Assembly: GCA_963788145.1 (NCBI GenBank)
Contig: CAWBFQ010000009.1
Location: forward strand, 1 to 64,000
Source of the DNA: UTCFX2 sp963788145
Lineage (GTDB): Bacteria; Chloroflexota; Anaerolineae; Anaerolineales; UBA4823
Length of the DNA stretch: 64,000 nucleotides
Direction of reading: 5' to 3'
Shown here: positions 37,062-45,649 of the stretch, piece by piece
Layout of the letters: the number at the start of each line of letters is the position of its first letter
Position numbering within the stretch: the first letter of the stretch is position 1
The notes under the pieces: generated by a model
Told to the model about the DNA's origin: nothing
The model's input: the letters and a program-made list of their open reading frames with translations, nothing else
Database searches by the model: none
Position numbers and translations under genes: made by a program

Positions 37062-39325
37062 TGCAGACTCTGCTCGATTTCCTTTAAAGCGATTTGTTTT
37101 GCCTGACTATCTGGAGTGTCCTGGCTCAGGTATTGCCAGGCGTCACACAAAGGATACTGGGTTTTCTCCCAGATTTGGAACACGTTTCGAGATAATTCTA
37201 CAGCTTTTTCCCATTTCCCGATATGGGTATATGCTATCATGAAGGGGATTAATTCAGAGACATTTTTTTCGGTGAAATGTTTGGTAATCTTTAATGCCTG
37301 GTCAGCCATCTCGGCTGCCTGTTCCCAATCCCTCATCTGTCCATACAACTCGGCTTTCTCAAAATAATAGCACCAGGTGTGGGGTGGCTCAGGGCCAAAA
37401 ATATCAGAAAGTGGGAATGGCCTGGAGGGTGGTTCCCCAAGAGGATCTGGTTCTGCCAGGACCAGGTCCAGGCGCGAGAGCGGGGCGGCCTCCCGGATAT
37501 AGAGTGGTTTCACTGGCAGATAGCGGTCCAACACTGGATTCATCACTTTCACACAGCGAGGAGGATCATAGAACAAGACGATAGCCTTGGATGTGGATCC
37601 TTCAAAACGGGTTGCCCGGTAAGGCATCTGGATGGCTTGATTCGCCTCGATGGCTGGCAACCCCTGGCCTAACCGGGCTTCAATGTCGTACAAAAGATAG
37701 GGCATGGCGGAGCCCTGAATGGCGGCGCCAGTTTCTATCGGGTTAGAAGATGTAGAGATGGTTTCTTCATGGTTATAGAGCCAGTTCAACGGCGCGGTGA
37801 GTGAGTTGTCACTGAAATAGGTGAAAGGGATTTCGGAGGTCATTACCAGCGTGCCTGGTGTGAGGGATGGGGCGCGCCAGAGCAACTGCCAGAAAAAATT
37901 CTTTTGTGATATCCATTCCTGGCGATAATTCAATCGATGCTGAAACTGAATCCCGGCAGAAAGCCCGACCAAACCGGCGATCAAAATTGTGCTTATCAGA
38001 GTGAACCTTGATCCCCTGGAATTGCTGACCTGGATTCGGTCAACCAGCCCGATAAGCCCGGCTACCAGAAGAGAAGTCCCAAGCATGGTGATTAAAGTGA
38101 AGCGGTCAAACGGGAATAGCAACTCCATATGCAGATCGGTGATCCAGATCGTCCAGCCAGACACCAGAAAGGAAATCACGCCAAGCAAGATGGCCTGATA
38201 TTCCCAGCGCGTTCCTTTTTCGTTTCCAGTCAAAAAACGGCGATCAAGAACATCGCGAAGCAAGCTGTTCTTTGGACCCTTCGTTTGCTCATTATTTTGA
38301 AGCGGGTCAGCCTGGGCTTGAAGCATCCACAAATATAGAATCGTCCCAATCACACTGAGAAGCACTGTGATGATTAATAAGCGGATCACACCCGCATCAA
38401 AGTCATGGAGATAGGCCAGATCCAGGCCATGAAACCAGGCCAGGAAGTTCACTTCAACAAAATCTTGTGCGATCGTTTGCACCAAACTCAGTATAAGAGC
38501 ACCCAGATTTCCCTCGCCCGTTAGACCGGCTCTCAATTCTTCGAACAACAGGATCTGAGCGCGCGGGCTGCTGTTAAAGAATAATCGCCAGATCAAAAAG
38601 GGGATCAGGACAAGCAGATAAGGGGACCATCTTAGAAAAACCTGTCTGAGCGTCGAAAGAATGCTTTGTCGTTCTATAATGCCGCGATGTTCTCTATCGC
38701 CGCGATGTTCTCTATCGCCAACCATCCAAAGCAGTAAAGGACGCAGCAATTCCAGCCCTAAAAAATATTCGGTGATGAACATGCTGAACGCGGAAGCGAG
38801 CAGAGAGAATGTCATTAACAGCCAGAACCAGACTGTGCTCGATTTCCCGCTCTGCCGCACACGATATGCCCAAATCATTGATCCGAAGGATAAGATAAAA
38901 AGGCAGAACACCAGGAAAGCATTGCTGTAAGTCACAGCGATATATTGTTGTGTGAACCCCGGATAGACTGCCAGCAGAACAGCCGCCCAGAAAACCTGGC
39001 GAGGCCGACCTGGCCACAATCCGCTTAATGTCCACCACCAGGCCAAACTGACAAGCCAGCGGGTGAGTATGCTGAAATATTGCCAGGCGATGGTCGATTC
39101 ACCGAATATGGGCGTTGTGAGCATAAACACCCAGGCAAGCAACGGGCGATCACTTGCGAAACCTGCCTGAAAGCCTGATGGACCCCAGAAATGCAAGAAC
39201 CAGATCGATGGCCAATCATCCCAATAAAAACCCAGCCGGTAAATCATTGGGACATAAACCGCCAGGCAGATCAGCAGCAGAGCCAATGGTGCGCTGGCAG
39301 CACGCAAACGCGGCAGTTTGGTCAT
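37046..39325 (-). CDS. GT-C-like multi-membrane protein, paralog 4 of 4
   Basis: About 759 residues with roughly ten to twelve membrane helices, then an external domain. The first loop has FYWDDWPSIWFLHFWGP (Asp 36-37), followed by DRPLLAWVFML and VYPGFTQQYIAVTYSNAFL. The acidic pair after the first helix is the hallmark of GT-C glycosyltransferases that use lipid-linked sugars. The C-terminal part has conserved Cys in PPRCVKV, TWCYYFEKAEL, PLCDAW and LQC, and a TPR-like helical stretch (DWEQAAEMADQALKI, KWEKAVELSRNVF). Start at 39325 overlaps the preceding stop (ATGA); an ATG at 39337 is possible. It carries an in-frame 18-base duplication at 38683. Confidence 0.75.
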   Translation of the reverse strand: MTKLPRLRAASAPLALLLICLAVYVPMIYRLGFYWDDWPSIWFLHFWGPSGFQAGFASDRPLLAWVFMLTTPIFGESTIAWQYFSILTRWLVSLAWWWTLSGLWPGRPRQVFWAAVLLAVYPGFTQQYIAVTYSNAFLVFCLFILSFGSMIWAYRVRQSGKSSTVWFWLLMTFSLLASAFSMFITEYFLGLELLRPLLLWMVGDREHRGDREHRGIIERQSILSTLRQVFLRWSPYLLVLIPFLIWRLFFNSSPRAQILLFEELRAGLTGEGNLGALILSLVQTIAQDFVEVNFLAWFHGLDLAYLHDFDAGVIRLLIITVLLSVIGTILYLWMLQAQADPLQNNEQTKGPKNSLLRDVLDRRFLTGNEKGTRWEYQAILLGVISFLVSGWTIWITDLHMELLFPFDRFTLITMLGTSLLVAGLIGLVDRIQVSNSRGSRFTLISTILIAGLVGLSAGIQFQHRLNYRQEWISQKNFFWQLLWRAPSLTPGTLVMTSEIPFTYFSDNSLTAPLNWLYNHEETISTSSNPIETGAAIQGSAMPYLLYDIEARLGQGLPAIEANQAIQMPYRATRFEGSTSKAIVLFYDPPRCVKVMNPVLDRYLPVKPLYIREAAPLSRLDLVLAEPDPLGEPPSRPFPLSDIFGPEPPHTWCYYFEKAELYGQMRDWEQAAEMADQALKITKHFTEKNVSELIPFMIAYTHIGKWEKAVELSRNVFQIWEKTQYPLCDAWQYLSQDTPDSQAKQIALKEIEQSLQCNFR
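38683..38718 (-). repeat. Perfect in-frame 18-base tandem duplication
   Basis: The unit cgcgatgttctctatcgc occurs twice in a row (38683-38700 and 38701-38718), duplicating the six residues GDREHR in the cytoplasmic loop of paralog 4. The other three paralogs lack it. Confidence 0.85.
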
Positions 39326-41412
39326 GGGGCGTCGCATTCGAATTTCTGGTTCATCTCAGCGAATACCCGGTCAAATTGCGAGTCCCCTTGGATGTCTCGA
39401 TTCAAGTAATACCAGGTATCGCAGGTGTAGTAGTGCATCTTCTTGGAAAGCATTGCCGCTTGATTAGAAAGCTCAATCGCTTTGTCGTATTTGCCACTAT
39501 GGGCAAAAGCGTAGATTAAAGGGATTAACTCCGGCGCATTATCCTGGGAAAGCGCTGGTTTTACTTTCAGAGCCTGTTCGGATAACCTGGCTGCTTTCTC
39601 CCATTGACCCAACTGCACCGCTAAATCTATCTTTTCAAAATAATAACACCATTGATGCATAGGTTCTGGACCCAGAAAAGCGGGCATAGTAGTAGAAGCG
39701 TCGCTGATTTCACTAATCAAATCCAGTTGCGAAAGCGGCATCGCCACCACGACATAGGCAGGTTTGTTCGGATAGTGACGGTCAGTAACTAAATCCAGAA
39801 TTTTAAGGCATCGAGGTGGGTGGTAATAAAACGCCAGTGCTTGCGAAGTATTGCCCTCAAAATGGGTTGCCCGGTATTCCTCAAATAATGGTACACCGGG
39901 ATCCAGACTGGGCAGGCTGTTGCCAAGTCTGGCGTTGACATCATATATCATATAGGGCATCTGGCGGGATTGCAGCTCTGGGGCGTAGATCCAGTTAACC
40001 CCTGCGCTGAGAGAGTTATCTGTAGAGGAGTAGAACGGCATACCGGTCGTTAGCAGCGCTGTTCCAGGCTCAATGGCGGGCGCCCTCCAGGCGAGTTGCC
40101 AGAAGAAATTCCTTTGTTCGGTCCACTCCTGGCGGTAGTGAAACACATTCTGGAAATGGAAACCAGCTGCAAAACCTACCAACACACTGATCAGGATAAT
40201 TTTTAGCAAGCGCGGGCGGATCAGCAGTTCAAACAAACCTACCAGGACAAGGCTGGACCCAAGCATCATTGGCTGAGTGAATCGGTCCCAGGGGATGCTC
40301 AATTCCAGGCGCAAGTCGGTAGCCCATATTGGCCAACCGCCGACCAATAAGCCGCATAGCCCTACCATTATTGCGGTTAAACCCCAACGCTGCGAGCCAG
40401 CATCCCCTGACCACAAACCACCTTTTGTTGATGGATCCGAGTAGGCTCGGATAGCCAGCAGAAGCACAGCTGCTAATAGAGCAGCCGCTAAGCCGACTAC
40501 GGCATAGCCCATGACAACGCTTTGCTTCACGTCCATGGTGTTGAGCAGGCTGAAGATGCGTCCCCAGGCGACTACTGCCAATTCATAGATATCCACCCCG
40601 ATCTTTTGAACAAGATCCCACAGTGCTTGTGATGGGTTTGCCGACAGGTTTCTAAAAAGGGTCACCTCGCCACGCGGGGTTGTGTGAGTCAGCCGCCAAA
40701 TCAGGAAGATTATATTCGTTCCCAGGTAGGGCAGCCAGCGCCGGATGGTCTCAACCAGGCGTTTACCGGGTTGGCGGATGGTCTCGCCAATCACGATCCA
40801 CAAGAATACTGGACGGAGAAACTCTAATCCAAAGAAATATTCCAACGCGAACATGCTTAGCAACCCGACTAAGAGCGAAAACCCGGTTAAAAGCCAATAC
40901 CATTTGCTATCTTTCGATTGAGTTTTTCGGATTGACCAAATCATCGCGCCGAGCGAAATGAAAAAAGAAACCATAATCAGGAATTGGTGGCCATAAGTGA
41001 TCGGGATGTATTGCTGCGTAAAGCCAGGATAGAGCAGGAATAATAGCACTACTGCCAGCACCTGGGGCTTCCGTCTGGGCCAGAGCGACCAGAGCACCCA
41101 TCCCAGCGCGACCCCAGTCAGCCAGCGCGTTAGAATCCCAAAGATTTGCCAGGCGAAAAGTGATTCACCGAATATCGCAGTGGTCAGAACAAATAACCAT
41201 CCTTGCACCGGGCGGTCAATGGCAAAAGCTTGCGGAAAGACCTGTGGGTCAAAGAAATGAAGGAACCATAGAGAAGGCCAATCGTCCCAATACAAACCAA
41301 GTGTCTTGGCTAATAATCCATAGGCGACGACACATAGAGCCAGCAGTCCGAAGCCTATGGCCATTGTAACCAGCTTAGGAGCCGATAGCGGTTTAATTTT
41401 TAATTTGGACAC
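39322..41412 (-). CDS. GT-C-like multi-membrane protein, paralog 3 of 4
   Basis: A 696-residue paralog of its neighbours. The first external loop reads YWDDWPSLWFLHFFDP (Asp 43-44), then DRPVQGWLFVLTTAIFGES and YPGFTQQYIPITYGHQFL. External part: PPRCLKILD, QWCYYFEKIDLA, a TPR-like pair (QWEKAARLSEQALKV, KYDKAIELSNQAAML), YTCDTWYY and a terminal FECDAP, so the four Cys positions are kept. It starts with GTG, which lies inside the end of paralog 2; translation is coupled. Predicted to glycosylate or flip an envelope glycan; exact activity unknown. Confidence 0.75.
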   Translation of the reverse strand: MSKLKIKPLSAPKLVTMAIGFGLLALCVVAYGLLAKTLGLYWDDWPSLWFLHFFDPQVFPQAFAIDRPVQGWLFVLTTAIFGESLFAWQIFGILTRWLTGVALGWVLWSLWPRRKPQVLAVVLLFLLYPGFTQQYIPITYGHQFLIMVSFFISLGAMIWSIRKTQSKDSKWYWLLTGFSLLVGLLSMFALEYFFGLEFLRPVFLWIVIGETIRQPGKRLVETIRRWLPYLGTNIIFLIWRLTHTTPRGEVTLFRNLSANPSQALWDLVQKIGVDIYELAVVAWGRIFSLLNTMDVKQSVVMGYAVVGLAAALLAAVLLLAIRAYSDPSTKGGLWSGDAGSQRWGLTAIMVGLCGLLVGGWPIWATDLRLELSIPWDRFTQPMMLGSSLVLVGLFELLIRPRLLKIILISVLVGFAAGFHFQNVFHYRQEWTEQRNFFWQLAWRAPAIEPGTALLTTGMPFYSSTDNSLSAGVNWIYAPELQSRQMPYMIYDVNARLGNSLPSLDPGVPLFEEYRATHFEGNTSQALAFYYHPPRCLKILDLVTDRHYPNKPAYVVVAMPLSQLDLISEISDASTTMPAFLGPEPMHQWCYYFEKIDLAVQLGQWEKAARLSEQALKVKPALSQDNAPELIPLIYAFAHSGKYDKAIELSNQAAMLSKKMHYYTCDTWYYLNRDIQGDSQFDRVFAEMNQKFECDAP

Positions 41413-43535
41413 TGAATGGAACCCTGCACTTTCTGATAGATTTTTTGACCTGTTTCATCAAACTGATATTGCCCACTGGCGCTTTCCCACAGGTTGCAGA
41501 CCGAGGTGTTCATATTTGTCCAGGCATGGTAAGCCTGCAGGCTTAGATCGTAAGCGCGCTGCCATTCTCCGAGGTGAAGACAACCTTCGATGAATGGCAG
41601 TAATTCGTGTGCATTTTTCCGAAAAAAGTTCTTCTCTTCCTTAAAAGCCTCGTTGCCCAGTACAGCGATTTTATCCCAATCCTGATACTGGCGGGCTAAC
41701 TCAGCTTTCTCAAAGTAATAACACCAGTCCAACTCAGGAGGCGGACCGAAGAACTGCATGGGAGGTTGGGCGTTCGAAGACGGTTTCTGCAATGGATCGC
41801 TACCAGCAAAGATCAAGCCTGGATCTGAAAGGGGATAGATCTCGCGGAAGTAGCGCGGTTTATCCGGCAGGAATTGGTCAATCTGTGGGTCGATCACTTT
41901 TACACATGAGCCGGGAGGCCGATAGAACGCCAGGATGGTCTGTTGCATCGAGCCGCTGAAGGGAATGATCCGAAAATACTCATTGATTTCAGTATTCTTT
42001 TCCAGGTTGGGTAGCCCACGGCTCAGTCGAGATTCGGCGTTATACATCAAGTAGGGCAGCTGTGTGATGCCATTTGGTTGAACTTCAAGCTCAGGCGCAT
42101 AGGTCCAGTTGAGTGGAGCTGTGAGGGAATTATCCCACTCGAAGGTAAAAGGCATTTCGGATGTGAGCAAGGTTGTTCCGGGTTGGAGCGCTGGGGCGCG
42201 CCAGGTGAGCTGCCAGAAGAAATCACGCTGTAACAGCCAGTCTTTACGAAACTCAAGCGCGTTATGAAAATGCAGCCCGGCAGCTAAACTGGCGACCAGT
42301 GATACCAGCAGGATGCTTACCCAGGCGCGTACGCTGATCCATTCGAATAACCCAGCCAATAACAACGCCGCGCCCAGCATCATTGGCAGGGTGAAACGGT
42401 CCCACGGAAAAAAAAGCTCGATGCGCAGGTTGGTAGGCCAGATTGGGATACCCGCCAAAAGCAGAGAAAGAATGCCAAGCCCCATCGCCTGGAGACCCCA
42501 GCGCCGGCGCGTTTGATTGGATAGCGACGAGGAGACATCTTGCTTATTGCGTAACAATAAAAGAAAAACCGCCAGCATAAGGAAGACACCGATGGATATG
42601 GCGGCATATTTTGCTACTACGCTGGTGGGGTTGCCGGATAGCCAGGCAAAATCGAGTATCTGACGCCAGGCCAGGACGCTGGATTTGAAGATGTCCTGTA
42701 GTATAGCCCATCCGAGATTGAACAAGGTCGCCAGTGGATTGCTCTTTAAATCACTGAACAGAGTAATTTCAGCTCGTGGCGTTTTGTTGGTTATCCGCCA
42801 GGCCAGGAATAGCAGATCCATTAATAGATATGGCAGCCATATGATGCCGGTGCGTTTCAGGAGTTGTTGGTCCATGATTGAGGCTGGCGCGTTTGATCCC
42901 CCGCCAGCTTCAACCGCCGGATGTACTATATCCGCCTTAATTGCCAGCCACAGCAGGACTGGTCGCAGAAATTCAAGCCCGAAGAAGTGTTCAGCCGTGA
43001 AGATGGCATAGAGGCTCACAAAAATGGATATCAGGTAGAGTTGCCAGAACCAGTGTGGTTTGCGCACTGCCCAGAGCATCAGCGCCCATGAAGCCAGGTA
43101 AAGTGCGAGAACCAGGAAAGCATTTCCGTAGGTGATGGCGATATACTGCTGTTTGAAACCTGGATAAACTGCAAAAAGCAGGACAACACCTGTGATGGAA
43201 ACAAGATGTTTCGACCAGACCGCCCGCAGCGCCCACCATAGCGCCAGACAGGCCAAGCCGCGGGTGAAAATGGCGAAGATTTGCCAACTGAGGGGCGCTT
43301 CTCCTAATACGCTGGTGGTGAGCATATAGATCGGCGCCAGGAGAGGCCGGTCGAAGGCGAAGGCTGCTGGGAAGCTGGATGGTCCCAAAAAATGGATATA
43401 CCAGACAATCGTCCAGTCGTCCCAAAAATAACCCATCTCAGAGGCAAGGCTTCCATAGGCGGCTGCGCACAGAGCAAAGAAAAATAGAGGCGCTGTCCAA
43501 AGGGGGAGAAATAGCTTATTGGTAATTGATTTCAT
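41400..43535 (-). CDS. GT-C-like multi-membrane protein, paralog 2 of 4
   Basis: About 711 residues. Landmarks match the family: YFWDDWTIVWYIHFLGP (Asp 39-40), DRPLLAPIYMLTTSVLGE, YPGFKQQYIAITYGNAFL, then external PGSCVKVIDPQ, DWCYYFEKAELA, TPR-like DWDKIAVLGNEAFK, SVCNLWE and IQCPN at the end. Start at 43535 overlaps the stop of paralog 1 as TAATG; an in-frame ATG at 43547 also exists. Ten or more membrane helices fill residues ~12-450. The divergence between copies is large outside the motifs, so the duplications are old. Confidence 0.75.
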   Translation of the reverse strand: MKSITNKLFLPLWTAPLFFFALCAAAYGSLASEMGYFWDDWTIVWYIHFLGPSSFPAAFAFDRPLLAPIYMLTTSVLGEAPLSWQIFAIFTRGLACLALWWALRAVWSKHLVSITGVVLLFAVYPGFKQQYIAITYGNAFLVLALYLASWALMLWAVRKPHWFWQLYLISIFVSLYAIFTAEHFFGLEFLRPVLLWLAIKADIVHPAVEAGGGSNAPASIMDQQLLKRTGIIWLPYLLMDLLFLAWRITNKTPRAEITLFSDLKSNPLATLFNLGWAILQDIFKSSVLAWRQILDFAWLSGNPTSVVAKYAAISIGVFLMLAVFLLLLRNKQDVSSSLSNQTRRRWGLQAMGLGILSLLLAGIPIWPTNLRIELFFPWDRFTLPMMLGAALLLAGLFEWISVRAWVSILLVSLVASLAAGLHFHNALEFRKDWLLQRDFFWQLTWRAPALQPGTTLLTSEMPFTFEWDNSLTAPLNWTYAPELEVQPNGITQLPYLMYNAESRLSRGLPNLEKNTEINEYFRIIPFSGSMQQTILAFYRPPGSCVKVIDPQIDQFLPDKPRYFREIYPLSDPGLIFAGSDPLQKPSSNAQPPMQFFGPPPELDWCYYFEKAELARQYQDWDKIAVLGNEAFKEEKNFFRKNAHELLPFIEGCLHLGEWQRAYDLSLQAYHAWTNMNTSVCNLWESASGQYQFDETGQKIYQKVQGSIQCPN

Positions 43536-45649
43536 TAAGACCCGCATTGCAGTTGTTGTTGAAGTGCATCAAAGTATGACCGACCTTGTACATCCAGGCT
43601 GGTCTGTTGGTTGAGCGTTTTCCAGGTATTACAGAGCATTCGCCTTAGTCTCTTGTCCGCGTTGTAGGCTTTGTTGCTCAACTCGAAAGATTTCTCCCAA
43701 TCGCCATTATGCCCATAACCGATAATAAAGGGGATTAACTCAGAATAATCTTTTGGAGTGGTTTTGGATAAATCCTTCAGGGCTATATTCCCCAGGTCAA
43801 CCACCTGTTGCCAATCACTCTTCTGGCGAGCCAGGTCGGCTTTCTCAAAATAATAACACCAACCGGGATCCGGCTCTGAACCAAAGAAATACGCCGGGGG
43901 GCGGGCTGATTCACCGCTGATATCAATCTCGGAATCGCCCGGGTTGATCAAGTTTAGGTCAGAAAGCGGCAATAACTCACGGAATAGGCGCGGTTTATCC
44001 GGGAGGTACTGGTCTTTTTCAGGATCGATGACTTTCAGGCAACCAGGAGGTCTGAAAACTACATAGATCGCTTGAGAAGTTGACCCGTTGAAATAGAGCA
44101 TCCGATTCTCAGCGTTGATAGGGATACTTCTTTTGCCTGACAAAGATTGTAGCTCCGAAGCTTCATGATAAAGCCAGGCATCATATATGACATATGGCAT
44201 TTCGTACGAACCGTTCAGGGGAGCGTACATCCAATTCAGCGGCGCGGTCAATGAATAGCCATTGTTGTAGGTAAATGGTAATTCGCTCACTAATACTGCT
44301 GTGCCTGTTTGTAGACTGGGCGCTCTCCAGGCCATCTGCCAAAAGAAGTCCTTTTGGGATTGCCATTCTCGTCGGATTGATAAGGCCACTTGAAAATGCA
44401 TTCCTGCGCCCAGCCCAACGATTACGCCAGTGATGAGAAGCAATTGCCATCGTTTCCAGGTGAATAATTGTAGCAGTCCGAATAGCAAGATGGACGTTCC
44501 CATCATCATCGATATCGTAAAACGGTCCCATGGAAAGGCCAACTCAAGATGCAAATTTGTGGTCCAAACCGGAATGCCTCCTAGAAGCAACGCAATCGCA
44601 CCCAATAGGATCATCTGCAGCGCTCTTCGTTTCCTTGAGGTGGCCTGTGGCAAATGTGATTTTGAGGCCCCTAACCTGGCTAAATAGAAGATGGTCAACA
44701 GTCCCGCGCTTGCTACGATAAGAACATAGATGAGGATAACACTCATCTCATAACCGGCCAATAAATTGCCGGGTTGAAACGCTTGCACCCAGGCTAATGC
44801 GCTGGCTTCAAAAAGATCCTGGAAAATCGTCCCAATGATCTCCAATAACCCCGAGATCGGATTTGCCAGGATCTTATCCAGGGCAGTGATGGAACCTCGC
44901 GGTGTAGGTGTGACGATGCGCCAGGTTAAGAAAGACAAAATGACCAATCCAAAAGGTAAGTAGTATAAAAACGCTTTTTGCAGGCGTTTGCGAACCAGTG
45001 GGATTTGCTCGCTAAGAATCATCCATAGGAAGATCGGGCGCAACAGCTCCAAGCCAAAATAGTACTCCATGGTAAATAAAGCCAAAGCGCCAGTAACGAT
45101 GGAGGTGACGTAGAGAAGCCAGAACCATTCAACCCGGCGGATAGCCCAGTTCATTGCCCCCATGGAGAAAAGTGTCAGAGCCAGGATAAAGATGTGATGC
45201 GCTCTGGTAACCGGTATATGGATCGAAATGAATCCTGGATAGACAGCAAATAAGAAAGCAATTCCAGCGACTTCAGTCGAGCGGCGTGGCCAGAGTCCAT
45301 ACAGCGCCCACCACAGGCTTACACAACTCAGCCAACGGACAATGACTCCAAAGATTTGCCAAACCAGAGGGTTTTGGTCAAACAGACTGGCGGTCAGCGC
45401 CATGAGCCAACCCAGTAAAGGTCGGTCCATAAAATATGCTTGTGGAAATTCGAGCGGCCCCAGGAAATGGATAACCCAGACCAACGACCAATCATCAAAA
45501 TGGACACCTAACTTTGTAAGCATGAACCCATAGCTGAGAATGCACAGCCCTAACAGCGCCAGAGGAACTGAATAGATGGGAAAGCGAGCCTGGAAAAGGG
45601 GCTGTTGGAACCAGCCCCTCAAGTGGCTTTTGCTAATTGAGTTTTGCAT
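43535..45649 (-). CDS. GT-C-like multi-membrane protein, paralog 1 of 4
   Basis: About 704 residues and the first copy of the array. The loop reads HFDDWSLVWVIHFLGP (Asp 52-53), lacking the Trp found before the acidic pair in the others, then DRPLLGWLMALTASLFD and YPGFISIHIPVTRAHHIF, where QQYI is replaced by SIHI. The external domain has PGCLKVIDPEKDQYLP, GWCYYFEKADLA, TPR-like DWQQVVDLGNIALKD, LCNTWKT and LQC. I start at 45649 because that ATG overlaps the alaS stop by 17 bases; the longer frame to 45733 lies inside alaS. Substrate unknown. Confidence 0.75.
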   Translation of the reverse strand: MQNSISKSHLRGWFQQPLFQARFPIYSVPLALLGLCILSYGFMLTKLGVHFDDWSLVWVIHFLGPLEFPQAYFMDRPLLGWLMALTASLFDQNPLVWQIFGVIVRWLSCVSLWWALYGLWPRRSTEVAGIAFLFAVYPGFISIHIPVTRAHHIFILALTLFSMGAMNWAIRRVEWFWLLYVTSIVTGALALFTMEYYFGLELLRPIFLWMILSEQIPLVRKRLQKAFLYYLPFGLVILSFLTWRIVTPTPRGSITALDKILANPISGLLEIIGTIFQDLFEASALAWVQAFQPGNLLAGYEMSVILIYVLIVASAGLLTIFYLARLGASKSHLPQATSRKRRALQMILLGAIALLLGGIPVWTTNLHLELAFPWDRFTISMMMGTSILLFGLLQLFTWKRWQLLLITGVIVGLGAGMHFQVALSIRREWQSQKDFFWQMAWRAPSLQTGTAVLVSELPFTYNNGYSLTAPLNWMYAPLNGSYEMPYVIYDAWLYHEASELQSLSGKRSIPINAENRMLYFNGSTSQAIYVVFRPPGCLKVIDPEKDQYLPDKPRLFRELLPLSDLNLINPGDSEIDISGESARPPAYFFGSEPDPGWCYYFEKADLARQKSDWQQVVDLGNIALKDLSKTTPKDYSELIPFIIGYGHNGDWEKSFELSNKAYNADKRLRRMLCNTWKTLNQQTSLDVQGRSYFDALQQQLQCGS

